DNA of 48,131 nt from an actinobacterium acMicro-4 (GCA_000754445.1 JNSD01000004.1:1-48131); one strand, 5' to 3'; numbered from the stretch's first letter, positions 18,753 through 26,821 are shown. A program made the numbers and translations. Notes: generated by a model not told the origin, from the sequence alone.

Positions 18753-19392
18753 GTCAGGCCCTCCCCTGCGGAGCGCCGAGCTCTCGCGTGAAGCGCTCGC
18801 TACCAACCTCACAGCCCTGCGAGCCAAGCACGGCGATGAGGTTGCCATTGATCTTCGATCAAATGCTCTGGGTTTGGGCTCGGCCGAGGTGGGTCGCATC
18901 GCCGCCGACGTCGGCATCCGACACTGCCTGCTCGATCGAGCCCAGGTCATACCACCAGGTCTCGCAGCCGCACCGCAGGGTCCACCCGTCCTCTCAGGCT
19001 GGTGGAGCGGACCCGGGGGACCCGTGGTGAGCTTCAGTGCAACAATCATCTCCATCAAAGATGTCCCTGCGGGAACGCCGGTGTCCTATGGCTACGAATA
19101 CCGCACCGCCCAAGAGACCACTTTGGCTCTTGTCAGCGCTGGTTTTGCCGACGGTGTTCCGCGTTGTCCAGGCGCCATGATCGGGATAGGCGGGATGTGC
19201 TTTCCCATCGCCGGGCGCATAGCGATGGACCAGTGTGTCGTGGACATCGGTGCCGCGTCCGCCGAGGTTGGTGACCGGGCCACGATGTGGGGCGAATCCC
19301 CCTCCCTGGCGCAGTGGAGTTCGTGGTCAGAGCGGCCAGAGGCCGCTCTGCTTGCTCACCTTGGATCGCGGGTGGTGAAGTCGTGGCACTAG
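18736..19392 (+). CDS. Alanine racemase-like subunit A: C-terminal domain with catalytic Tyr, degenerate barrel
   Basis: A 218-residue relative of alanine racemase. Residues about 97-190 match the complete Alr C-terminal beta domain: PVSYGYEY with Tyr118 at the place of the catalytic base, SAGFADGVPR, the GRIAMDQCVVD strand and VGDRATMWG. The N-terminal 70 residues look like a remnant of the PLP barrel: helix AELSREALATNLTALRAK, then RSNALGLG where functional enzymes have KANAYGHG, so the PLP lysine is replaced by Arg41. The rest of the barrel (about 150 residues) is missing. Alone it cannot bind PLP covalently. It overlaps the preceding gene by 17 bases and the next racemase-like gene by 10, consistent with coupled synthesis of a complex. 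Confidence 0.85.
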   Translation: MTARTKSGPPLRSAELSREALATNLTALRAKHGDEVAIDLRSNALGLGSAEVGRIAADVGIRHCLLDRAQVIPPGLAAAPQGPPVLSGWWSGPGGPVVSFSATIISIKDVPAGTPVSYGYEYRTAQETTLALVSAGFADGVPRCPGAMIGIGGMCFPIAGRIAMDQCVVDIGAASAEVGDRATMWGESPSLAQWSSWSERPEAALLAHLGSRVVKSWH

Positions 19393-20450
19393 AGGATTCT
19401 TTCTGGCTCGATATTTCACTGGGCAACTTTCGCGCCAATGTCGCACAGGCGCGATCACAACTGGCCGGAAGTGCCAGGTTGATGGTTGCCGTCAAATCTG
19501 ACGCCTACGGACACGGCGGCGCAGCAATCGCAGAGGCCGCTGTGTCAGCCGGAGCCGACGCACTCGCGGTGCTCGATATTCCCACCGGTCTCGCGCTACG
19601 GGAGACACTTCCGGACACCCCCATGTTGGCCTGGCTTATCTCCCCCCACGACGACTTCCTCGCAGCCAGCGCGGCACAACTCACACTGGGAATCTCACAT
19701 TCCTGGCAACTCGATGCGATAGCCCGGCAGTGCGAGGGGGTGACGACCACTGTTCACCTCAAAATCGATACCGGACTGCACAGAAACGGGTGCCTACTAG
19801 AGCGTTGGCCTGCGCTGGTGACCAAGGCACGGGAACTAGAGCGTGCCGGTCTCATTGATGTTGAGGGCATCTGGTCTCACCTTGCGGACACATCTCTGGA
19901 GGAGGACAAGCGATCACTCGAGCGCTTCCACGATGCGCTCGAGGTGGCGCATGCGGCTGGCCTCTCCCCCACGATTCACCATATTGCCGCGTCAGCCGCA
20001 GCCAAAGACCTGCCTGAATCGAGGCTCGATATGGTCCGGATTGGCATCATTGTTTTTGGCGTGAGCCCCTTTGATGAGCGCAGTGCTGATGAGCTGGGAT
20101 TTGCTCCCGTGATGGCACTACGAGCCACAATCACTGAAGTGAACGAGAAGTCGGCAACGATAACCGTCGGCATGGGGTTCGCCCATGGCCTGATGCCGCT
20201 GCCTCCCTCGACTGGATGGGTCTCCTGGAATGGCCAACGACTGTCACTCCAGTCCGTTGAGCCCCACCACTGCGTCCTGGGATGGCCAGAGACAGACTCC
20301 CCCGCAGTCGGCGACGTTGTCACACTCTTTGGCGACCCCGCAGAGCGCTCACCGCGCGCCGAGGACTGGGCTGCGTGGTCGAGGACAATTGGCGATGAAG
20401 TCATCAGTGCGATGTCACCGTCAGTTCCCAGGCGCTATCTCAGCGACTAA
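19383..20450 (+). CDS. Alanine racemase-like subunit B: intact PLP barrel, degenerate C-terminal domain
   Basis: A 355-residue fold-type III PLP protein. The barrel is complete: MVAVKSDAYGHG with PLP Lys38, KIDTGLHRNG with Arg134, and RLDMVRIGIIVFGVSP with Arg219, the position that contacts the pyridine nitrogen in Alr. The C-terminal domain is abnormal: after VMALRATITEVNE the expected VSYGxxY segment is absent and the sequence goes straight to SATITVGMGFAHGL; the GRVxMDQ strand is also lost. The catalytic tyrosine that should serve the partner subunit is therefore missing. GTG 19383 is preceded by GGTGAAG and overlaps the stop of subunit A. I infer that A supplies the tyrosine. The substrate could be alanine or a bridge diamino acid. 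It overlaps the convergent gatD-like gene by 11 bases. Confidence 0.87.
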   Translation: MALEDSFWLDISLGNFRANVAQARSQLAGSARLMVAVKSDAYGHGGAAIAEAAVSAGADALAVLDIPTGLALRETLPDTPMLAWLISPHDDFLAASAAQLTLGISHSWQLDAIARQCEGVTTTVHLKIDTGLHRNGCLLERWPALVTKARELERAGLIDVEGIWSHLADTSLEEDKRSLERFHDALEVAHAAGLSPTIHHIAASAAAKDLPESRLDMVRIGIIVFGVSPFDERSADELGFAPVMALRATITEVNEKSATITVGMGFAHGLMPLPPSTGWVSWNGQRLSLQSVEPHHCVLGWPETDSPAVGDVVTLFGDPAERSPRAEDWAAWSRTIGDEVISAMSPSVPRRYLSD

Positions 20451-21171
20451 CTCCCAGCCTGGCCGTGATTGCGCCGCGCGCTCGCGCAGCAAGATCTGCA
20501 ACGCGCTCGTGGAAGTCGGTGACCGCTGGCACCAGTCCGCGGGCGGCAAGCATCCCGCCGACAATGTCATCAACCCAGTGCGGGTTGAGCGACAGCGCTG
20601 GCCCACCTAGGCGGGTCGCCATGAGCGTCCCCGAGATGAGACCCTCGGCCACGCTGTGCTCACGAGAGGCCTTGTCAATGCTCCAGAGCGCCTGGACGCC
20701 CTCATCGAGGGTGCTTGAGCCCACCTGATTGATATAGCCCGCGCAGTCACGACTCTTGTAGTCGAGGCCACTGACCTCACCGGAGAAACGCCCTGACCGG
20801 TGGTCTGCACTCGAGGGGAAGACACCGACACCTGGAGTCAGGTCTCCGGTGGCAGTGACAACGTGGTGGCCGAGGAGATCCCAGCCTGTTCCGACGGCGA
20901 AGAACCAGGCGCCCTGGTCCTGCCAGGAGCGCAGAGCGGACACCAATCCCATCAGCTCAGTGGCTGCCGGACCGATACTCGACCCAGACCCACTACCCAC
21001 CGACACACAATCAACAGTTCTCACTACGTCAGCGGGCCGGTGAATATCCACAATGGACACCTCGTGGCCCATGTGTCGCAGGGTGGCACCAAGAATCTCA
21101 GCCCCGGCAGCTGACCCGTTGGAGCCCAACATGGTGGGCAACAGGCGCGCGATTATGAACGGGGAGGTCAT
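20440..21171 (-). CDS. gatD-like: GatD-like amidotransferase subunit lacking catalytic Cys and His
   Basis: A 243-residue CobB/CobQ-type class I glutaminase-fold protein. GatD is the glutaminase of the MurT-GatD lipid II isoglutaminyl synthase. The fold signature is intact: LLPTMLGSNGSAAGAEIL, the segment WFFAVGTGWDLLG where functional GatD has AVCGGYQLLG, GVGVFPSS, and GGPALSLNPHWVDDIV where functional GatD has HGPxLxxNPxxAD. The nucleophile position is Gly94 and the histidine position is Gly189, which match Cys94 and His189 of the S. aureus enzyme as I recall its numbering. It should not hydrolyse glutamine. ATG overlaps the murT-like stop as ATGA, so it is a coupled partner. Confidence 0.85.
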   Translation of the reverse strand: MTSPFIIARLLPTMLGSNGSAAGAEILGATLRHMGHEVSIVDIHRPADVVRTVDCVSVGSGSGSSIGPAATELMGLVSALRSWQDQGAWFFAVGTGWDLLGHHVVTATGDLTPGVGVFPSSADHRSGRFSGEVSGLDYKSRDCAGYINQVGSSTLDEGVQALWSIDKASREHSVAEGLISGTLMATRLGGPALSLNPHWVDDIVGGMLAARGLVPAVTDFHERVADLAARARGAITARLGVSR

Positions 21172-22439
21172 CGTGCGCCCTCAAGTTCCTTATATCCGGC
21201 GAGGCGCCGGATGAGCATCATCTGTTCATAATTCACGATTGCCCTCACGGGCTCGTCCGTGGCGCGAGAAAGCCTGGTCACGGTGGTGAGGGCCTCGGCG
21301 GTGTCCTCAACGATCGTGCCGTAGGGAATTCCTCGATACTCAAGGAACAGCGCCCACTGCGCTGCTTTGCTCCCACTGAGCACATCAACGTGGTCGATGG
21401 GACCTAAATCGACATCAAAAATCCACGAGGGGTCTGGTGTCCCCTCGTCCACAGCCACCCAGACAATCTCGAGCGGACCCTCCAGCGCCGCCACGTTGAC
21501 CTGGAGGCTCGGCAAATTCTTCATCATTGTGAGAGAGATCTCACGACCCCGATAGACGATGGTCTCGCCGCGCCCAAACACAGGCGCTTGACGCTCAAAG
21601 GCTCGTGAAATTGCCTGGCCGTCGAGTTCGTGGCCAAGGACAAGAGCGGTGGCTCCTAGGGCCAGAGTGGCATCCACGGCGTAGTGGAGGCCAGGTGAGG
21701 GCAGTGTTACACGGTGGGCTTTATCGCCAAGAACTATCGCGGCTTCGCTCCCCTGGGTCGACTCCAGCACCGCTACGGGGTTGGAATCTGGGGTGTGTGA
21801 AGCCTCAAAGAACACGGGAGCGGCAACCAATCCATGGGATTGGCTTGCTATGGCGTCCTGCGAGACATCAACGGCGTGAGTGGCGACCCCTGCGTCTAGG
21901 ACCTCGTGGGCTAGGGCGACAAGATTCGGGTCTGCTTGATTCACCAGAACACCGCGTTTGGCGCGAAGCGCCAGAGTTCGCATCATCTGGTACACGTTTT
22001 CAGGCTCTCCGAAACGGTTGAGCTGGTCGACTTGGAGGTTGGTGACCACGACCCAATCGGGGCGCAACAGCGCGGCGATCTGCGGGCCATACGCCTCGTC
22101 CACCTCAAGAACAGCAATGTCCGCTGAGACCCGTCCAAAAAGAGAGCACTGTGCCACCACGGCTGAGCCCAAACCCTGCGGGAGGTTGCCTCCAGCCGGG
22201 TTGCTGAACACCCGAACACCGTGCTCCGCGAGAACAGAGCTCAGCATGGCCGTGGTAGTGGATTTTCCATTAGAACCGGTCACGAAGATGACTCCACCTG
22301 GGATCGAACCGAGGGTTCTCGAGAGCACATCTGGCACTAAGCGCAGAAGAACCCAGCCAGGAAAAGCGGAGCCGCCGCCGCGCAGCCGCGTGGCAACGCG
22401 AGCAATCCTGGAGACTAGGAGAGCCCAGAAGAGTCGCAT
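21168..22439 (-). CDS. murT-like: MurT-like Mur ligase (DUF1727) lacking zinc ribbon
   Basis: A 423-residue Mur ligase-family protein. MurT activates the alpha-carboxyl of D-Glu in lipid II with ATP so that GatD-derived ammonia forms isoglutamine. Visible are the P-loop TGSNGKST (Lys59), NPAGGNLPQG, EVDEAYGPQ, VDQLNRFGE in place of RDQLDRYGE, GRGETIVYRG, and SWIFDVDL of the C-terminal DUF1727 domain. Canonical MurT carries a four-cysteine zinc ribbon in the middle domain; here the only cysteine is Cys98 and the equivalent region (about 200-230) has none. ATG 22437-22439 is 5 bases after the sigA stop. With a glutaminase-dead partner, it may use another amine. Substrate is unproven. Confidence 0.88.
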   Translation of the reverse strand: MRLFWALLVSRIARVATRLRGGGSAFPGWVLLRLVPDVLSRTLGSIPGGVIFVTGSNGKSTTTAMLSSVLAEHGVRVFSNPAGGNLPQGLGSAVVAQCSLFGRVSADIAVLEVDEAYGPQIAALLRPDWVVVTNLQVDQLNRFGEPENVYQMMRTLALRAKRGVLVNQADPNLVALAHEVLDAGVATHAVDVSQDAIASQSHGLVAAPVFFEASHTPDSNPVAVLESTQGSEAAIVLGDKAHRVTLPSPGLHYAVDATLALGATALVLGHELDGQAISRAFERQAPVFGRGETIVYRGREISLTMMKNLPSLQVNVAALEGPLEIVWVAVDEGTPDPSWIFDVDLGPIDHVDVLSGSKAAQWALFLEYRGIPYGTIVEDTAEALTTVTRLSRATDEPVRAIVNYEQMMLIRRLAGYKELEGAR

Positions 22440-22444
22440 GCTAC

Positions 22445-24088
22445 TTACTCGAGGTAGTCGCGAAGGGCTTGAGACCGGGAGGGGTGGCGAAGCTTCGCCA
22501 TGGTCTTTGACTCAATTTGGCGAATACGCTCGCGGGTAACACCGAAGGTGTCGCCAATCTGGTCGAGAGTTTTGGGCATTCCATCGCCCAGACCAAAACG
22601 CATCCGAATAACTCCGGCTTCCCTTTCGGACAGGGATTCGAGGAGCATTTCTAACTGACGCTGCAGCATCGTGAAACCCACCGCATCCGCGGGCACGACG
22701 GCCTCGGTGTCTTCAATCAGGTCACCAAATTCGCTATCACCGTCTTCGCCAAGGGGAGTGTGCAGTGAGATGGGCTCGCGACCATACTTCTGGACCTCAA
22801 CAACCTTCTCCGGGGTCATGTCAAGTTCGCGGGCCAACTCTTCAGGGGTTGGTTCGCGACCAAGGTCTTGAAGCATCTGGCGCTGAACTCGAGCGAGTTT
22901 GTTGATGACCTCGACCATATGGACCGGAATGCGGATAGTACGAGCCTGGTCCGCCATGGCACGGGTGATGGCCTGCCGAATCCACCACGTCGCATAGGTG
23001 GAGAATTTGAAGCCCTTGGTGTAGTCGAACTTCTCCACGGCCCGAATCAGACCGAGGTTTCCTTCCTGGATCAGGTCTAAGAACTGCATGCCACGTCCGG
23101 TGTATCGCTTGGCCAACGACACCACCAGACGCAGGTTGGCCCCGAGCAAGTGGTTCTTCGCGCGATAACCGTCTTTGGTAATTTCGTGAAGCTCACGGGC
23201 AAGTTTTGTGGTCTTTTGCGAGTTGGTGAGTTGGGACAGCTTTTCCTCGGCGAACAAACCAGCCTCAATCCGCATGGCAAGCTCAACCTCTTCCACGGCG
23301 TTAAGAAGCGCGACTCTACCGATCTGCTTCAGGTAGTCCTTGACCGGGTCAGCAGTGGCACCGGTAATGGTGGTGGACACAATCGGCGCATCATCATCAT
23401 CAGAACTCGAGAGCACCAGCGCGCCCTGAGGAAGCACTTGAACTTCCTTCTCGTCTTCGTCTTCTTCGGGCTCGTCGTCAATCGCTGCTTCCGCGAGCGC
23501 AGCAATGACCTCAGCGCCGAGCTTGATTGCAACATCATCAGCGACAACGTCCACGACGTCGTCGCTGTCAATCTCAACAGCTATATCGTCATCGAGATCA
23601 ATGTCAATGTCATCAACGACCCCGTCAACGGCAAGCGCCGGGGTTGACTCTGTGCCCTTGGTCCTGGGCGGCGCAGCTTTCTTCGCGGGAACCTTCACCG
23701 CGGGCTTAGCCGGTGCAGCCTTCTTAGCGGCCGGCTTGGCAGGAGTTCGTGGAGCCGCTGGCTTAGCCGGAGCCTTTGTGGCGGCGGTCTTGGCCGGCGT
23801 AGTTGTGGGCGTGGCCGTTGCAGTGGGCTTCTTCGCGCCTGTGGTCTTAGTTGCCACCGTCTTGGGCGCCGCTACCTTCTTCGGTGTCGTGGTTCGAGAG
23901 GTGCCAGGCGATGCGCTTGAGGGCGTCACAGAGGTCGAGGTAGCTTTCTTGGTGGTGTCTGGATTCTTACGGAATCGATCAACAAAACCGCCAAGTCCCT
24001 TACGCGGGGACTCTGCGGGCGCGGGGGATTTCGCGCCTTTGGCGCTCGCCACAGGCTTATTAGCTGGGGCTGGCTTCGACGTTGCCAT
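22445..24088 (-). CDS. sigA: Primary RNA polymerase sigma factor (sigma-70, RpoD/HrdB type)
   Basis: A 547-residue housekeeping sigma factor. Region 1.2 begins at [17 protein letters not shown]; region 2 includes [20 protein letters not shown] and the -10-recognition segment with [20 protein letters not shown]; region 3 has [13 protein letters not shown]; region 4.2 shows [20 protein letters not shown]. The first ~235 residues are a low-complexity extension: lysine/alanine/proline repeats ([15 protein letters not shown]-like) followed by very acidic runs. Such extensions are common in actinobacterial primary sigma factors. I take ATG 24088 ([11 protein letters not shown]); an upstream in-frame extension lacks support. 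It is directly followed by the murT-like gene. Confidence 0.96.
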   Translation of the reverse strand: MATSKPAPANKPVASAKGAKSPAPAESPRKGLGGFVDRFRKNPDTTKKATSTSVTPSSASPGTSRTTTPKKVAAPKTVATKTTGAKKPTATATPTTTPAKTAATKAPAKPAAPRTPAKPAAKKAAPAKPAVKVPAKKAAPPRTKGTESTPALAVDGVVDDIDIDLDDDIAVEIDSDDVVDVVADDVAIKLGAEVIAALAEAAIDDEPEEDEDEKEVQVLPQGALVLSSSDDDDAPIVSTTITGATADPVKDYLKQIGRVALLNAVEEVELAMRIEAGLFAEEKLSQLTNSQKTTKLARELHEITKDGYRAKNHLLGANLRLVVSLAKRYTGRGMQFLDLIQEGNLGLIRAVEKFDYTKGFKFSTYATWWIRQAITRAMADQARTIRIPVHMVEVINKLARVQRQMLQDLGREPTPEELARELDMTPEKVVEVQKYGREPISLHTPLGEDGDSEFGDLIEDTEAVVPADAVGFTMLQRQLEMLLESLSEREAGVIRMRFGLGDGMPKTLDQIGDTFGVTRERIRQIESKTMAKLRHPSRSQALRDYLE

Positions 24089-24180
24089 GGGCGACCTGGT
24101 CCAATGCGTTGAGGGCAGTAGGAAGACCCTTGTCAAGTTCCTCGGGGCGAAAACCGAGGAGCACAACAGGGCCTGAAACC

Positions 24181-24186
24181 ATTATG
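24181..24186 (-). promoter_or_regulatory. sigA: Candidate sigA -10 element
   Basis: CATAAT on the minus strand, five of six matches to TATAAT, about 93 bases before the sigA ATG. It would give a leader of roughly 85 bases. No clear -35 partner is visible, so the call is tentative. Confidence 0.3.
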
Positions 24187-24230
24187 GCACGATTACTGAG
24201 CCCGGCCGTTCAGGCGTATCGCACTGAGTG

Positions 24231-25160
24231 TCAACGCGCGTCACCATCGCCCGCGGTGTCGGCTGCGTGGCGCTTGGCCAGGAAGTCCTGAAGCTCAGCG
24301 GCAATCGTGTCGGCACTGGGAACTTCTCCGTCTGCGCCCATCAGGGGCGAGGGCATGGGGTTATCTTCCATATAGGAATCGTGCCGGGTCTCAAGAGTCC
24401 CCACGAGCTTGTTGAGCTCCTGGTTGTTCTCCACCTGCTCGGAGATACCCCGCAGAAACTCGCGCCCGGCTTCTCGCAGTGAATCGGTAGGAAAGACCAA
24501 CCCGGTCGCCCTGGTCACCGACTGCAGGGCGGTGACCGCTGCGTCAGGAAACTCTGTGTCCGCCAAATAATGCGGCACAAGGACCACAAAACCGGCAGTC
24601 GGGTGGTCCTTTTCTTGCAAGCGATACTCGACCAGGTGCATCAGGGTTCCTGGCACGCCCGTTGTAGGCCGCCACACAGACAGCGCGTCGGTGAGCTCAC
24701 TGCGATTTCCGCTCACTGTGACCCCGAGGCTCCTGGTGTGTGGCACTGGCATCGGAATAGCGTGCACCCAGGTACTCGAGGTCACACCCAGTTCGTCAAT
24801 GAGATCGACAATGCGAGAGCTCACCTGGTCCCAACGAAAATCCGGTTCATAGCCTGAGAGAAAAAGAAACTCGGTGCCGACCTCGTCCCGAACTAAATCC
24901 AGCGATAAGCGAGGCGGTTGATAACTGGTGAGAGCCGTTTCCTCAAATTGAAACAACGGGCGTCTCGCCCGGTAGTCGATGAGGAGGTCATTGACGAAGG
25001 TGCCGACTCTCTCGTTGGAGAAGGTGTCCATCATGTAGTTGTTTACCTGCGTGACAGTGGCCCCGGCATCGGCAAAGCCTGTGAGGCCAGCGACCAGGGG
25101 CAAGCCCTGGGGTACGGCGGAGAGCTCGAGGGCTTCACGAAAGACATGATCGGCAAACAT
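24231..25160 (-). CDS. PAC2 (proteasome assembly chaperone-like) family protein
   Basis: A 309-residue PAC2-domain protein. PAC2 proteins resemble eukaryotic proteasome assembly chaperones; the actinobacterial members are of uncertain role. Typical features are PLVAGLTGFADAGATVTQV near the N-terminus, LLIDYRARRPLFQFEE, FLFLSGYEPDFRWDQVSSRI, and the PMPVPHTRSLGVTVSG block mid-protein. The C-terminus is acidic. ATG 25160 has TACCAT exactly 6 bases upstream. The GGAGGG between them abuts the ATG and is too close to act as a ribosome site, so a leaderless start is favoured; a TTG at 25175 is less likely. Diverges from pepA. Confidence 0.88.
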   Translation of the reverse strand: MFADHVFREALELSAVPQGLPLVAGLTGFADAGATVTQVNNYMMDTFSNERVGTFVNDLLIDYRARRPLFQFEETALTSYQPPRLSLDLVRDEVGTEFLFLSGYEPDFRWDQVSSRIVDLIDELGVTSSTWVHAIPMPVPHTRSLGVTVSGNRSELTDALSVWRPTTGVPGTLMHLVEYRLQEKDHPTAGFVVLVPHYLADTEFPDAAVTALQSVTRATGLVFPTDSLREAGREFLRGISEQVENNQELNKLVGTLETRHDSYMEDNPMPSPLMGADGEVPSADTIAAELQDFLAKRHAADTAGDGDAR

Positions 25161-25166
25161 CCCTCC

Positions 25167-25172
25167 ATGGTA
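25167..25172 (-). promoter_or_regulatory. Candidate -10 element for leaderless PAC2 transcript
   Basis: TACCAT on the minus strand, then 6 bases, then ATG 25160. This spacing mirrors the divergent pepA promoter, where TAACAT is followed by 6 bases and ATG. Confidence 0.45.
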
Positions 25173-25230
25173 CAAGCACCCTTCGACACTGGCCTGAGTG
25201 CACGGCCAGCAGCGCGAGCGCGCCGTGGAT

Positions 25231-25236
25231 TAACAT
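25231..25236 (+). promoter_or_regulatory. Candidate -10 element for leaderless pepA transcript
   Basis: TAACAT ends 6 bases before the pepA ATG at 25243. The spacer ggggac gives little room for ribosome-site function. It shares a roughly 80-base intergenic region with the PAC2 promoter. Confidence 0.5.
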
Positions 25237-25242
25237 GGGGAC

Positions 25243-26736
25243 ATGAGCCTCCCCGAAATTACAGCCTCCACCGCCAACCCCGCAGAGCTCGACGTGGACG
25301 TCCTCGTCGTGGGCCTTGCCTCGAACGGTGAAGGCTCCCAGATTGCGACCAGTGGCCTCACCGCTGAACTGGCAGACGCTCTCCTGGATGCTGCCACAGC
25401 TGTGGGAGCTGACAGTGATCGCAACAACACGTGTCGGATTCCAGCACCCCCGGGTTTTGCGTGCACCAGCATCGTGTTGACCGGGCTTGGGGCAGGGACA
25501 CCAAGCGCCAACGACCTCCGCGAAGTATCTGGCTATGCCGCCCAGAATATTCAGAAGGTCTCCCGGGTTGCCTATGCCTTGCCCGCCACAACCAGTGACG
25601 ACCTCCTGGCAGTTGCCGAGGGTGCCTTGATCGGGTCCCACCGCATTCAGAAGACCAATGTCCCAGGCGAAGCCGCAGTGAGCCTCCAGACCATCACGGT
25701 GTGCGGCAAAGCATCTCCCACCGACCTCAACCTTGCCCGCATTAGGGCAGAGGCCATCTGGCGCGTGAGAGACCTGGTGGCTTTGCCACCCAATGTCTTG
25801 CACCCGCAGTCCTTTGTCGAGCGCGTAACCGCCATGGCATCATCTCTTGATATCTCCATCGAGGTTCTCGATGAGGCAGCACTGAGAGACCAGGGTTACG
25901 GTGGGCTCACCGCGGTCGGCCAGGGGTCCACCAACCCGCCCCGCATGATGATTCTGCGCTGGGCTCCCCCGAGTGCGACGAGGCATATTGCCCTCGTTGG
26001 CAAAGGCATTACCTTCGACTCGGGAGGTCTGTCCCTTAAGCCCGCAAACTCCATGGTCGGGATGAAATACGACATGACTGGAGCTGCGGTGGTCTCTGCA
26101 GTTGTTCTGGCCAGTGCCGCCAGCGCCACCTCAACAGCAGTGACCGCTTGGGTCTGTCTGGCGGAGAACATGCCAAGCGGCAGTGCGTCTCGCCCCAACG
26201 ACGTCATCACCATCAAGAACGGCACAACGGTCGAAATCCTCAACACCGATGCGGAAGGTCGATTGGTGCTAGCCGATGGACTGAGCGCAGCGTCGGTGGA
26301 AAACCCGGACCTCATCATTGACGTGGCGACGCTAACCGGGGCTGCCCGAGTGGCACTCGGTGAGCGATATGCGGGCTTGATGGGCTCGGAGGACGCCGTA
26401 TCCGAGGTTCACGAGGCCGCCAAGAACGCTGGAGAACTCGTGTGGCCGATGCCCTTGCCCGAAGAACTCCGGTCATTGCTCAAAACCGACGTGGCCGACA
26501 TTGCCAACGCCAAGCCCGGAAACACACTCGGTGGGATGTTGGTGGCGGGACTGTTCTTACGCGAATTCATTGGAGTCGATAGCGACGGTAATCGGTTGCC
26601 CTGGGCTCACCTCGACATCGCGGGACCGGCAGAAAACTCTTCGGGCGCCTGGGGTTACACACCCAAGGGACCAACGGGAGCTCTGACCCGCACGCTGTTG
26701 GAGATTGTGGGCGCGAAGCCCCCGGTCACCAAGTAG
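25243..26736 (+). CDS. pepA: Leucyl aminopeptidase (M17)
   Basis: A 497-residue cytosolic M17 aminopeptidase that removes N-terminal residues, leucine preferred, using two metal ions. The signature NTDAEGRLVLADGL is intact, as are GKGITFDSGGLSLKP and YDMTGAAVVSAVVLA; the N-terminal macro-like domain covers about residues 1-165. ATG 25243 has no good ribosome site but a suitably placed -10. It is followed by lpd after 85 bases, a gap that shows only a weak CCTC/GAGG hairpin. pepA beside 2-oxoacid dehydrogenase genes is normal in Actinobacteria. Confidence 0.96.
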   Translation: MSLPEITASTANPAELDVDVLVVGLASNGEGSQIATSGLTAELADALLDAATAVGADSDRNNTCRIPAPPGFACTSIVLTGLGAGTPSANDLREVSGYAAQNIQKVSRVAYALPATTSDDLLAVAEGALIGSHRIQKTNVPGEAAVSLQTITVCGKASPTDLNLARIRAEAIWRVRDLVALPPNVLHPQSFVERVTAMASSLDISIEVLDEAALRDQGYGGLTAVGQGSTNPPRMMILRWAPPSATRHIALVGKGITFDSGGLSLKPANSMVGMKYDMTGAAVVSAVVLASAASATSTAVTAWVCLAENMPSGSASRPNDVITIKNGTTVEILNTDAEGRLVLADGLSAASVENPDLIIDVATLTGAARVALGERYAGLMGSEDAVSEVHEAAKNAGELVWPMPLPEELRSLLKTDVADIANAKPGNTLGGMLVAGLFLREFIGVDSDGNRLPWAHLDIAGPAENSSGAWGYTPKGPTGALTRTLLEIVGAKPPVTK

Positions 26737-26821
26737 TAGGCTTGGTGGGCACGGCCTCCGTGAGGTCGGGCGTTTGTCATCTGGGCCGTTGGGCTAACTA
26801 ACGTGAGGGAGTCTCCTACTC

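Noticed and set aside
18736-19392. Racemase subunit A as a pseudogene or frameshifted fragment of alr
   Set aside because: The frame is intact, overlaps both neighbours in a regular way, and its C-terminal domain keeps precisely the motifs lost by the partner. Decay would not preserve these selectively.
23505-24176. 223-codon open frame antisense to the sigA N-terminus
   Set aside because: An Ala/Val/Gly-rich mirror of the Lys/Ala/Pro repeats in sigA; no ribosome site or motif.
25161-25166. GGAGGG as Shine-Dalgarno for the PAC2 gene
   Set aside because: It touches the ATG with no spacer, so it cannot position the start codon. The TACCAT element suggests a leaderless start instead.
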